This document shows, in pieces, positions 41,278-51,605 of a stretch of DNA of 59,942 nucleotides. How positions within the stretch are numbered: position 1 is the stretch's first letter; each line of letters starts with the position of its first letter. The notes below the pieces were generated by a model that was not told the DNA's origin, did not search any database, and worked only from the letters and a program-made list of their open reading frames with translations. Position numbers and translations under genes: made by a program. This DNA comes from Seminavis robusta. Taxonomy: Eukaryota; Bacillariophyta; Bacillariophyceae; Naviculales; Naviculaceae. Location of the stretch: assembly GCA_903772945.1 (NCBI GenBank), contig CAICTM010000555.1:1-59942 (forward strand), in the 5' to 3' direction.

Positions 41278-42249
41278 CTAGAACTTTCTTATCGTGTCCA
41301 CCTTGTACGTTGCATTGCCCGTCTTGCTGCCAAAGGAAGATGATTTGACTGTACTGCTACTGCTACTGCTGGCAACTTCCATAACGTCCTTGTCCAATGT
41401 ATTCAATTTCTTTTCCCGTTCAAACAATGCCTTGGCCAACTTGCGCATCTTGACCTTTTCCCGTTCCACTGCGGCTTCGGATCTCTTGCGTTCGTCTTCC
41501 AACAACTTTTCACCCCGTTGTCGTTCCGCCTGGGTGGCTTGGGAAACTTTGGCATCCAGTTCCCGTAGTGCCACTTGTCGGGCATGCTCTGCGGCTTCTT
41601 CGACACGTTTGTTCATGAGATTGGTCAAATCGGCAATTTGTTTTTGATACTTGGATTCAATGCTCAATTTCAAGGATTGCATCTCCCTTTCATATTTGGC
41701 AACGAGATTCTGATTGGCCAACTCCTTTTCTTGCAATTTGGCTTCTAGTTCTTCCATTTTCATGTGCTGAACTTGTATTATTGCCTCGAGTTCGTCTCGC
41801 ATCTTTTCCAATTGTAGTATTTCTTTGGCGAGACTGGCCACTCGTTTTTTCAAATCTTGGTTTTCCGTCAAGGCGGCAAGTTTGTTGGCTTGGCCTTCGG
41901 CGGAAGCACCCTTGAGACCTGATCGATGCAAGATTGACTGGGATGTCTTGAGTTGACGACGCAACAAGGCCAGCTCTTCTTGAGATTGTCGCAACTGTCG
42001 ATCCAACATGGTGACTTGCTCTTCCAAGAGTTCGCGATATCTACGTGCAGCCGTCCTTTTGCCAAAGTACCAGGCACCTCCTCGAGGGATTTGCATCAGA
42101 ACAGATGCCGTGGATTGTTGTGGTGATCTTGGGACAAAGGCATTGCTGTTCTTGTAAGAGGCAAATGGAGAGGCTACTGCTGGCGAAGGACTGGAGGATA
42201 GCAGTAGCAGGCCTCCAAGTAGTACATTGGATCTGGAAGGTATCTTCAT
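41278..42249 (-). CDS. Plastid-targeted coiled-coil protein
   Basis: A 323-aa protein from the ATG at 42249; three codons upstream the frame has only GTG. Residues 1-27 form a signal peptide (LLGGLLLLSSS core). SNAFVPR near 35-41 follows, an ASAF-like motif with Phe at the expected position, so import into the plastid is likely. From about residue 65 to 270 nearly everything is one long charged coiled coil (RELLEEQVTMLDRQLRQ onward), followed by a Ser run and a basic end. No enzyme motif is present. A stromal structural or tethering protein is plausible; the specific role is unknown. Confidence 0.8.
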   Translation of the reverse strand: MKIPSRSNVLLGGLLLLSSSPSPAVASPFASYKNSNAFVPRSPQQSTASVLMQIPRGGAWYFGKRTAARRYRELLEEQVTMLDRQLRQSQEELALLRRQLKTSQSILHRSGLKGASAEGQANKLAALTENQDLKKRVASLAKEILQLEKMRDELEAIIQVQHMKMEELEAKLQEKELANQNLVAKYEREMQSLKLSIESKYQKQIADLTNLMNKRVEEAAEHARQVALRELDAKVSQATQAERQRGEKLLEDERKRSEAAVEREKVKMRKLAKALFEREKKLNTLDKDVMEVASSSSSSTVKSSSFGSKTGNATYKVDTIRKF

Positions 42250-43339
42250 GATTCTCACCCAAATCTGACCGAGTCTACTAGCTAGCTACAGAGACAGCTG
42301 GATAAGCCACAGTGTAGCGTCAGAAGTGAACCAACACGGTCAACACTTGATCAGCGCTTGAAAGAGGAAGCTCTTGGAGGTTGAATGATTATGGATGGAG
42401 GCAAGAAGATCCCTTTTCCCTTCGTTGTCCAAAAGACAAAGATGGATGAGGGAGCTTTTTGAAGTCAGGTAGCTAAGGTAAAACGTTTTTGTATTTCCGT
42501 CATATTTACCTCAACTATAACAGCTGTCTTCCTTCAAAGATCACGAGAGGACACGTGGAACTACCAACGAGTTCGGTATCTACCGGTAGTTAGACTAGCT
42601 AGCTAATAGTTGACTAGCTGGCTAGCTAGCTCCGGATCTCTGCTTATTCTTACCAAGACAAATCGAAATCCTGTAGGACGGAGGCCACATTTTCTTTGAA
42701 ATCAGTCTGTGGTGATGCCATGGTACCATCAACATAGCTTGCCAGTTACGGTCGCATGTAAAGAGGGCAAGAGCCAATGATTGCCTTAGGATGCATTGGC
42801 ATTTACCTCTTCAGTATGAGTTGGTCTTTTGGGTGTCTTGAAATAGGCAGGTAACTACATTGGCTTGAGCAGCGGAGATGGTGGTCTTTGGCAATCCTCA
42901 AGTGGCCCTGGAAATGGTGTTTCCTGGGGATGTTCACTACGGGTCCATTGGACTGGATACAGTCGTACCACTACCCCCGGATGGTGGATGGGCCCTGAAA
43001 TCAGCAGGAATGCTGCTTTTTGTGGGAGTTTGGAGACTTTCAAGTGGGCTCCAGTCCAGCCAAAGAGGTGCCCAGGGAAGAAATGGACGTGACGCTCTGA
43101 AATCCTCATGCAAATGAATGCCCTTCATTTTTTGTTTGTTCCACTGCACGATTAGGTTTGTAGGCGACCTTTGGCTCCTCGTTCTCTACACGCCCGGTCC
43201 CTGGTACCAGTACCTTGAATAACGCAATCGGCACCTGGGGATTGAAAACGGAGGTCGCCTACTATTTACTAGTACCGTAGTCCGACCACCCTTTCCTCGG
43301 CCTCTTAGAAAACTTCTCGAACGAGGTGCAGTTTGGTTG
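42250..43339. other. Intergenic, divergent promoter region
   Basis: About 1.1 kb between divergent genes. There is a CTAGCTAG cluster at 42595-42630. Short overlapping frames at 42855-43149 on both strands carry no recognisable motif. Confidence 0.4.
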
Positions 43340-44935
43340 ATGGCGACAAAAACCGCCGTTGCCGCGCGCGGACGCCCAAATAAATTCTTCATCGTTCTTG
43401 CCACAACCAGCCGTTGTCGCACAACCACACTATCTGATTGTTTTGCATTGCATTGCGACAAAGACGACATGAGTATCGATCTTCGATCTAGTTGGGGCTT
43501 GCACGACGCCGCCCGAGCGCTCCTGAGGGGAGACTACAACAGCGAGTCGTCTATCAAGATCCGCCTTCATCAGGGTTTCTTCTCGAAACCTCTTGATCCA
43601 AATGATTTGAACAACTTGTGTCGATTGATGCGAGCCATTGGCTCGATTTCCTCTCTGGAAACTCTCAAGATCGAACCAAGCGCCTTTTCGTTTACCAGCG
43701 ATGAGTGGTCATGTTGCCTTCCTGTTGAAGCGTTGACTTCGGCAATGAATGAAGCCCGCAGTTTGTCATCGTTGACCGTTGAAATGGAGGTCGTTCTCGT
43801 CGGAAGAGCCGAGAGCTTCAAGGGACTTGCACTATCCCTCAAAGATCATCAACATTTGAAGCACGTAGACTTTGAATGTCGCGCTCGAGAAGGCGTGGAC
43901 ATCACAACCCGCCACGACTTCTCGGACACGGAGACCGGCGCTTTGAGCCTCCTGGACCCTGTGGTGTTTGCATTGGGACACGTCCAGGGGTTACAGACGA
44001 TCCAATTTTGTGACAGCCGACGGCCTCGTGGTAAGGCATTGGCACATTTGAGTAATGAGTCGCTACGAAAGATCTGTAGCATTCCGAACATTCAAGATTT
44101 GAGGCTCTACAGCTTTGAAATCAACGACGCCCACTTGACGATCATGGCTTCACAGCTCCGTGGCAAGCAGAAGTTGATCATACTCGGCATCTCTTGCAGC
44201 GATCTTGGCAAACGCGGAACCAAGGCGTGGAAGGAAATGATAGCAACAAACCGCAAGATCGAAAAACTCCATGTCGTGGTCAAGAGCCTAAAAGAGGGTG
44301 GTGCGAAAGGTGCATTGCTGATCGGACAGCTAGTGCAGCAACTTGGGCCAGCAAAGAATTGCTCGGCTCTACGGCTGACTGTACCCGAAAGCATTGCTAA
44401 GCGCACTTTGCTGAGCGTACGGCAGCTGGTGCAGAGCAACTATACCCTTAGGACTATCGGCCTGCATCGGTATGACGGGCGATGCACGTGGTGGGTTACT
44501 GATGATGAAATTGACTTCTTGCTCAAAACGAACAGACTTGGACGCGGAAAACTCTTCAAGCAGACGAACGAGGGTGAAGTCGATGATTCTACCCTCTGGA
44601 TGACCCTGTTTGAAGCAACGGAGGGCAAACTCGACAGTATTTACACGCTCGTTCGTAGCCATCCCAGCGACTTTTCTCAGATGTTGCTCAAGGACCATTC
44701 GGAGAATATGCCGCCTTCTACAAAGGTGTTGCGATCTCTGCTCCGAGATCACCAAAAGACCACGACCAAGAAACTGGATCGGGTTGAACGAGCTGTTGTT
44801 GAGGACGTGGCCGAGAAACTGGATCGGGTTGAACGAGCTGTTTATGTTCTTATCGGTTGTGTGTTTGTTGGCACTCTCAGCTTGGTTCTCCTCTTTGTTG
44901 CCTACGTCTTCTTTGTGAAGAATTCACGAAACTAA
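43340..44935 (+). CDS. RNI/LRR-like protein with C-terminal membrane anchor
   Basis: A 531-aa protein from the ATG at 43340; MSIDLRSS at 43469 is an alternative start. Residues 60-390 show irregular leucine-rich units (SSLETLKIE, HLKHVDFEC, GLQTIQFCD, NIQDLRLYS, KLIILGIS) of the ribonuclease-inhibitor-like type. NYTLRTIGLHRYDGRC and EIDFLLKTNRLGRGKL follow, a block that recurs in large diatom LRR families. KLDRVERAV occurs twice 17 residues apart (about 475-500), as a short helix or coiled coil. Next comes one membrane segment (about 503-526) and a tail of a few residues. That places the repeats in the cytosol as a tail-anchored protein. A protein-binding role is likely; the partner is unknown. 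Confidence 0.8.
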   Translation: MATKTAVAARGRPNKFFIVLATTSRCRTTTLSDCFALHCDKDDMSIDLRSSWGLHDAARALLRGDYNSESSIKIRLHQGFFSKPLDPNDLNNLCRLMRAIGSISSLETLKIEPSAFSFTSDEWSCCLPVEALTSAMNEARSLSSLTVEMEVVLVGRAESFKGLALSLKDHQHLKHVDFECRAREGVDITTRHDFSDTETGALSLLDPVVFALGHVQGLQTIQFCDSRRPRGKALAHLSNESLRKICSIPNIQDLRLYSFEINDAHLTIMASQLRGKQKLIILGISCSDLGKRGTKAWKEMIATNRKIEKLHVVVKSLKEGGAKGALLIGQLVQQLGPAKNCSALRLTVPESIAKRTLLSVRQLVQSNYTLRTIGLHRYDGRCTWWVTDDEIDFLLKTNRLGRGKLFKQTNEGEVDDSTLWMTLFEATEGKLDSIYTLVRSHPSDFSQMLLKDHSENMPPSTKVLRSLLRDHQKTTTKKLDRVERAVVEDVAEKLDRVERAVYVLIGCVFVGTLSLVLLFVAYVFFVKNSRN

Positions 44936-45127
44936 GGCCAGCGCATTGGAATGAGAGGACGATTGTCCGCATCTCCCAGAAAATGCATCACAGAACGACA
45001 AGGCGATTGTGGATTGATTGATTCGTTGTTGGCTACTACTCAGAATTAGAAATAATCAAACTTTGAAATGAACGCATATTGTTTCCAAGCATTGACTCGT
45101 TGCTGCTAGAGTACGCATTCACTCTTT

Positions 45128-46807
45128 CTATTTCACGTACTCCCAGTTATTCACCATGATCTTTGAGACGCACTGCAAGGCGTGACGTTGAAGTTCGGGA
45201 TTCTCGTGTTCGATCAAGGGCATGACAAGCTCCTTGGCACCGAGACGCTTGGCGATTGCTCGTCCGTTGGGGTAATGACGCACAAACTCACCAATGTCAA
45301 AGCATGCAATGGCCGAGATTTCCTCGTCAGTGCTGGACAAAAGAGCAATAAGGACCTTGAGTGGACGGAAATCACCATCACTTCCTTCCATCATGCGCGC
45401 ATTCTCCTTGAAAAACGCTTCGGTATGTACAGATCCCCACTGGAGATGTCCTGCCTCGATTTCATTCTTGTATACTTCCCATCGGCTCATTTCTTTGTAG
45501 TTCTCAATCAGGAGCTTGTGGAGGCATTTGACGTCCTCCACAATGTCTGGATCAGTGAATTGTCGGTCACGCAAGTGATCTACTGCCTTCATCAATCCAC
45601 AAGCAATCATTTCGCCCAAAAAGTGCTTGTCATCGATCCGAGGCTGCCCGGATGGTTGGGGTGAATTGTCAGCGTCACAAGTGGCCATGTTTCGGAGCGA
45701 CGAAAGGGCTACACGGACCACCTTTTCTCGAGGAGCAATGGATACCATATCCACCAATGCTGAAATGGGGAGTCCGTCTTTGGCAAAATCAGCACGGATT
45801 TGGTAGGAAGCATTGAGCTCATACGTAAGGACCCACAAGCAAAAGACCAGTTCGTACAGTTGCTGAACCGAAGTCTGAGTCTTTTTCTTGTTGTCAATGG
45901 ATGTAGTAAGTGTTTTGGTAGTCTTGGAACCAGCTCGTAGCTGACGAGAAATGTACTTGATTCCACCGGATTTGCAAAAGATGACTCTGGATTCATGAGC
46001 TTCCATGAGCGCCTTGAGAGAAGGGATGCAAACACCGACCATGGCACCGGACGTGTTCTTCAATTGACTGGCAACCCAAGCAGCAAGAGCCTCTGCGGGT
46101 TCTGTGGCAGACGCAAAGGAGACTTGGCGGGCTCTGACGGGATTTCCATCCTTATCCACCGTGCTAGTCTTTTGACGTTGAGAAGGAAAGGCGGCCAGCA
46201 AAATCTTGGCCAAGGAGAGAGAGGCAACTTTCTGCGCAAAAATGTCTCCTTTTCCTCCCTTGTTCAAGACACGCAACAATGCCTTCCACTGGTCTACCAA
46301 CACTCCTTCCTTTCCAACGTAAAAGACAGAGGTGATGGTAACACCCGACACGCCATCATTGAGCGTGGTGATGATTTCGTACAATTTGGTGAGAGCATAG
46401 TGGCTGACAATTCCAAGGGGATCGTCCTTCAGAGCACTCATGGCTTCTTCGTCAGTGCATTTTTCAGGAAGTTTGGATACCACGCCTAAGTCGTAAAAAG
46501 ACAACATGGGAATGATGATTAGCCAATCAATAGAAGTAGTATCTATCTACCAAAGACACGGAAGCATCATCATAGATGGCAACCTACCTGTTCCTGCTCC
46601 TACAGAGTGAGCTTCCGCCAAGAGCTTGAGAAGGACCCGGGCGTACATGCTAGCATCTCGAGAATCTGACAAGGTATAATCGATGGGATTGGTCTCTGCC
46701 ATGCGGAGCAAAGCCGTCTCTTGGGCCGTCAATCGTAGGGAACCCAGAGCATCCCATTGGATCTGAGGAAATGCATGGGTGACGGGTGACTTGGGGATTC
46801 CGTTCAT
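45128..46807 (-). CDS. VMA13: V-type H+-ATPase subunit H, two exons
   Basis: A predicted 525-aa regulatory subunit of the V1 sector. Exon 1 is 46807-46588 and exon 2 is 46485-45128; the 102-bp phase 1 intron has donor ACAG|GTAGGT and acceptor GACTTAG|GCG. The C-terminal half has the family signature: RWEVYKNEIEAGHLQWGSVH, then ENARMM, DIGEFVRHYPNGR, LGAKELVMPLIEHENPELQ and VNNWEYV at the end. Armadillo-like helices fill the rest. Animal and yeast proteins are about 480 aa, so the length fits. Subunit H bridges V1 and Vo, is needed for proton pumping and silences free V1 (family knowledge). The stretch at the exon junction is the least certain part. Confidence 0.9.
46486..46587 (-). other. Intron of the V-ATPase subunit H gene
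   Basis: 102 bp, phase 1, with a branch-like CTAAT and a pyrimidine-rich tract before TTAG. An ATG inside it (46507) begins an in-frame run into exon 2, so intron retention or a shorter isoform is possible. Confidence 0.75.
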
Positions 46808-48330
46808 GATGATGATCAAGTCAAGTCAATGCTAACTAACTAATAGGAGTCTTTCTCCACAAACAGACCAAGATGGCAAACCAACAACAACAATCAAAGG
46901 AAGCATCCACAAGCCAGGCAAAGGTGTTGCCAATTCGAAAGCGGAAGATCGAAGGTGCCCTCCGAAAAATAGATCCGTTTCGGGGAGCCTGGCGGACATG
47001 CGGTTAAATCGGCGATTATATCTGATCCCTGACCTTATAATAGTGGAGATCCCGTGCAGGCACCGGACCACCGTCATCATACTAGTAGCTCCAAATTGGT
47101 TCTTCCACCCTTCCCACCCACAGCCATGGCACCAACCACCATGATTATACCCGCTGCTAGCTTCAAATTGGGACCATTGAGCTGCCCCTTCAGGCTTGTC
47201 TATCTCTAGGACCCACTCCCGATCCCTACCTGGACCAACTGCAGAACCCATTATTTATGCGCCATCTCTGGTGCCCACGCCTGGACCAACTCCAAGAACT
47301 GCATCTACCTTTGGTCCATCTACAGGCCCTTTCCTGGTCCAACATCAAAGCAAAAAAAAGTCAAACTCCAGGCCCACACCTGGACCATTTCATCATTCCA
47401 TTCCGTTCCTGGTCGCTCTCAAACCTGTTCAACTTGGCACCCAACATAGGTACTACATCAGGATCTACTCCTGGAAGTACACCTTTGCCTACTACGGGCT
47501 CCACTCCTGGTCCAATAGGCTCGCTCCAGGGGCAACAACAGGATTTACTTCTGGTCCATCAGGGCTAACACCAGAGTCTCATCTACACCGGTTCATTTCC
47601 AGACCCCTCTTGGTCCCACATCTGGACAAACTTTAGACCCAACTCTACACCTCACAACTGGACTAACATCAGGACCTACCAGTAACCCTGGACCACGCAT
47701 GGTCCATCTCCTGGTCCAGTCCCATGCACTCACATCGAGTCCGCGTGAATTGGAACCTAACATTGACTCCTTAGCCTGAATTCCAAATAGAATTCAAGAC
47801 TCCAAACATGGCGAAGGGACCACCACCATGTGACAAAATTCCATCCCAACCAACTCTGTGGAAAGAAAAGTGCATTGTCTGTACCAACAACTCAAGCTTC
47901 ATGCCTGAAGTGAACCTGTTTGGGTTAGTAGACTTGTGTGGTCAGGTCGTCTAGTTAATGAAGAGGGAAACTTGAAGTACTCAACATAAGTAAGTCTAGA
48001 GACCTTTGGGCACGGATACGAGACAGCAAACAATTCTCTTGGCAACCAATTGATTCATAACAAGCAGCCGTAGCTTAAAAGACAGAAAACCCATACGTAC
48101 ACCAAGACTCTAAAGAACGGACATTTGCTGGCTTGCTTGGGCCATGTTTCCTGCATTTGTTTCTATCCCGTACCAACTAGCTGGACATCTCATTTTGTCC
48201 TTCAAAGAAGTTCAAAGAAGAGCGAATGGCAATCCATTGGCTGGCCAACTCCCAGCTAGATTCTTCTCTTCAGTTTACTAGTAATCTGTGTGTAACCGCT
48301 GGCCTTCAGCCAACTATGTATGTATGTAAG
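46808..48330. other. Intergenic region with a decayed repeat tract
   Basis: About 1.5 kb. The region at 47190-47720 is a degenerate CTGGACCAAC/GGTCCATC repeat, listed separately. The rest shows no gene. Confidence 0.5.
47190..47720 (+). repeat. Degenerate Pro/Gly/Thr-coding repeat tract, probable gene remnant
   Basis: The words CCTGGACCAAC, CCTGGTCCA, GGTCCATCT and CCAGGCCC recur about every 12-30 bases. All three plus-strand frames in turn read like PGPT, STGP and TPGS repeats (for example LVPTPGPTPRT near 47268, then TPGSTPLPTTGSTPGP in another frame near 47470). Frame changes and stops break it up, so it looks like a decayed gene for a repetitive extracellular-type protein, or a minisatellite. 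Confidence 0.55.
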
Positions 48331-49065
48331 CTATCCTGTAAACCATGGTTCATCGTCAACAGGTTTTGGATTGTCCGTGGGTAGCCATTGTGCATCTTTG
48401 TCACTCAGAATGAACCGTTTCTTATACTCTCGAATCTCTTCCGCTTTGATTCGTTTTTCTTTCATTTCTTGAAAGTCTTCCTCTAGCATCATATCGTAGA
48501 GATCTGCTTTGACTTGTTTTAGAAATTCCGAGTTGTCGTCGTCATTATTGTCGGTGTCAGTCGACAATGGAATCGACTCCAATGTCATGCGTTTGGCCAT
48601 GGATATTCGCGTCCATGCTTCGGTGGTGTCACCCTTGCAGGCTTCCAATGCCCATGCCGCATCCTCGGCGTGACAATTGGCGTTTTCGGCCAAATTTTGC
48701 ACCTTTCGATCCGTCTCTTCAAAGTAGCACCCTACGCCACTGTCCAACCGCCGTCCCAGTGGAGGCAACAAGTCTTGTGTTTCGGTACCATCCATGGCCC
48801 AGGAAAAGAGTCGTTGGGAGACGTCCAGTGGTTCGTCATCGTTGTCGTCGTCATTTTCTTCCGAGTCATCTTTGTCTTCTTCTTCTCGAGGTGGGGGTGG
48901 TGGCGGAAGCGGTGTATCATAGAGACCCATGAATAGCACTGGGAGAGGTGTTCTTTGTCCAGTACATGTTGGAACAAGAGAAAACGCTACTGTGGTATCC
49001 ACACTCCATCCCATTGCCACCAACGCCAGTGACACAACTGAAAGTAAAACCGATTTTCCTGGCAT
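48331..49065 (-). CDS. Plastid-targeted protein with UBA-like segment
   Basis: A 244-aa protein. A hydrophobic signal peptide (about 5-27) ends at TVAFSLVP, an ASAF-like cleavage context for diatom plastid import. A Pro run and a Glu/Asp-rich stretch (about 52-80) follow. Residues 120-155 (NLAENANCHAEDAAWALEAC, then GDTTEAWTRI) match the three-helix UBA/TS-N pattern, in which a short loop plus an alanine-rich helix binds ubiquitin or, in EF-Ts and NAC, other partners. The remainder is charged and helical, ending DDEPWFTG. The start lies about 300 bases from the HtrA start, pointing away from it. Function is unknown. Confidence 0.78.
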   Translation of the reverse strand: MPGKSVLLSVVSLALVAMGWSVDTTVAFSLVPTCTGQRTPLPVLFMGLYDTPLPPPPPPREEEDKDDSEENDDDNDDEPLDVSQRLFSWAMDGTETQDLLPPLGRRLDSGVGCYFEETDRKVQNLAENANCHAEDAAWALEACKGDTTEAWTRISMAKRMTLESIPLSTDTDNNDDDNSEFLKQVKADLYDMMLEEDFQEMKEKRIKAEEIREYKKRFILSDKDAQWLPTDNPKPVDDEPWFTG

Positions 49066-49369
49066 GGTCTTGACTCTTTGAAATCTTGTTTTGACTCTTC
49101 CAAAGACAGGGAGAACTTTTAGTAGTGTCTTGTTCGGATGAAGTCGTCCCTGTTGTCATGGTGTCTTCTTTCTCTTCTTTCTCTTCTTTTTTACTTTATT
49201 TTCCGCGAACACGTCAGTTCGTGACCCAGAGCTTCAGCCACGATGTTGACTCAATCCGCGACCTGTTTGAGTCAGCTTTTTGATCTGATCTTCTTTCCTC
49301 CAACTCTCTTTCTCAATGCTGTTGCCATGCCCATGACACAAGTTATAATCGACTCTCCTACACTACAGA
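49066..49369. promoter_or_regulatory. Shared promoter region of two plastid-protein genes
   Basis: 304 bases between two divergent starts, both coding for predicted plastid proteins. It includes a CT-rich stretch (TCTTCTTTCTCTTCTTTCTC near 49165-49185). No specific binding site can be named. Confidence 0.45.
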
Positions 49370-50945
49370 ATGCAAATAATACCGTCTCTCTTGGCCTCTC
49401 TGTTGTTATGGGCTGCTCCGTCGCTTGGATGGGTACAGCTGCCTCCTTTTCAGCACACAACCAGCTCTGCAGTTTCGTCCTTCCACACCCGACTAGACGC
49501 AGCAGCTCGCATTGCCGTTCCAGCGTCGGAATTGGATGCGGATCTGACATCCGATGAACGCACCGTGGTATCGGTAGTGCGCAGCTGTGGTCCTTCTGTG
49601 GCCTTTGTGACTTCGGTGTTGCCCTTGGAAAGCACCAGTAACAGTGGTAGAAGAAGACGACGCTGGACTGGGACGCCAAAACCCAACAATCGCACGGAAA
49701 CCAAAACATTGCCACGAGGACAATCCTTGGGATCTGGCTCGGCATTTGTGGTGGACGAAACTGGATATCTGGTCACCAACTACCACGTCATTGAATCGGC
49801 CTATCGCATGATTGCCGCTTCCAAGGCAGTGGATGCCATGGTAGACGGTCTGGTCGCCAATGCTACCAACTGCACGGGATTCTCCTACGACTTTTGGAAT
49901 TCCACCGTGCAGTCTCTGTTACAGCCATCTTCACTGCCATTGCCACAAATCTACGTGCGTCTCAACAGTGAAACACGATATCAAGCATGTCGTGTCGTTG
50001 GTGTCAAACCCGATCTCGATGTGGCGGTGCTTCAAGTACTAACAGAAGATACTGATACAAACAATAACAACACTGCCGTTGTTGTGGCACCGGCCGTCCA
50101 GTTGGATCTTCGCCGAATTGCTCGTGGGACAATCCCTCGTGGCCATTGGGAATCCATTTGGATTGGACAGTTCCGTTACGACCGGCGTGGTGTCGGCTGT
50201 GGATAGAGAATTGAACACGGTGGGAGGACGCAGTCGGACCCGCATCACTCCCATTCAAGGATGTATTCAAACCGATGCCGCCATCAATCCAGGTAAATGA
50301 GTTTGTAGTTTGAGGGTTTGCGAGTTTGTAAATGGAATGTAACATATTGGAATCTATTGGACTGAGTATGATATATGTCTGATTTTCTTGTCGTCATCTT
50401 GCACCACCTTTGTGTTTTTGTTTGGCTTGATTGCACGCACAGGAAACTCGGGAGGTCCACTCCTGAGTTTGAAAGGACAAGTGGTGGGTGTCAACACGGC
50501 CATTGTCTCCACATCCGGAAGCAATGCCGGAATTGGATTTGCCGTACCCAGTGATCAAATTCAACCCGTCGTCGAAAAAATTATACTCAACGACAAGGCT
50601 AGCAGTAGTAGTAAAAAGGGACGTGGATGGTTGGGAGTTTCCATGGTCGATCGACGCACTCTTGACAACAGCAACAATACGCTCGGCGAAAAGAATTGGG
50701 TGGCTCGGGTAGAACCCCACTCACCAGCGGAAAAGGCAGGAATTCGAGCCATTCAAATTTTGGACAATGGATCCGTCCGATACGGGGACGCCATTGTGGC
50801 CATTGCTGGAAAGACGGTCGAGACATTTGTCGAACTGCAAACAGAACTCAAAAAGTGCGTCGTGGGAGAAAACCTGACCGTGACTTTGGAAGATGAGCAA
50901 GGAGAACGACGGGTCGTGTACATTGATTTGGAAGCGAGACCGTAA
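49370..50945 (+). CDS. HtrA/Deg serine protease with PDZ domain; frame break in exon 1
   Basis: A trypsin-fold protease of about 475 aa. The signal peptide (about 3-20, ending SLG before WVQLPP) suits plastid import. Exon 1 has the catalytic His (TNYHVIE) and Asp (DLDVAVLQV), then breaks frame near 50102-50115. The remainder ([20 protein letters not shown]) continues in another frame. A 150-bp phase 1 intron (50293-50442, CAG|GTAAAT to CACAG|GAAAC) precedes exon 2 with the catalytic Ser (GNSGGPL) and a PDZ domain (GWLGVSM to EARP). At the break, one extra G after TTGG and one after TTCG would give the family's usual LGSSxELLVGQ, so two 1-base losses (error or mutation) are a simple explanation. 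No intron fits. If the break is real, the protein would end before the active-site Ser. Confidence 0.85.
50293..50442 (+). other. Intron of the HtrA/Deg protease gene
   Basis: 150 bp, phase 1, GTAAAT...GCACAG. It joins AAINPG to NSGGPLL, directly before the catalytic Ser. Confidence 0.88.
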
Positions 50946-51605
50946 TGAATGTATACGGCTAGGACGGTACGGAACGATTGACCATGCAGGACATGCAAGA
51001 GATCGTCGAGAAGGGCAAATAATTGGACAATGGAATGTAAAAAGTGCACAGTCGCGGTCTGATGATCGTGTAGAAAGAAAGAAATGAACATAAAACGTAA
51101 GAATTAGACTTACTTTGGAAGAACTTTCTCGCATTGAAGTGAAACACGGCTGCAGAGATGTAACAACTTGTCAGCTACTGATTAGGTCGATCTTTTATGT
51201 CTCATGCCCAAGGTTTGCGGGTGCGTAAGTCCATGACTTTTGACGATGGGCGAGCAGGGTGTTGCGTGTTATGACAGTCCACCATACCGTACACTGTCGA
51301 AGGCCTTAGTGACGATGAAGAATAAAAGTCGTCAAATGCGGTCACCTCCAGCAGCTACTGATATCAGGTACCCGAGTGATCAATGTGACGGTGTAATCTA
51401 GAATTTTGCGGCTCTATTAGTCATTATGTATGTGCATCACCTTGCCGTATCTAGAATGCATGTGTGACGTTTGTCATTTGTATTTTCATCAGCCCATCGG
51501 TTCTTCTCCTGAGCGGGCATGGTACGATATGCGATATGTATGTGTTCAGCAGATTGTTGTCTTTTTGTTGTTGTCGAACTGGTCACCGGCTAGATAGCCG
51601 GATGC
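50946..51605. other. Intergenic, convergent gene ends
   Basis: 660 bases between the ends of the HtrA and NDH-2 genes. No supported gene or clear repeat. Confidence 0.4.

Noticed and set aside
42855..43149. Three overlapping short frames of 70-84 codons
   Set aside because: Both strands are open by chance; no motif, no presequence and no partner elsewhere in the window.
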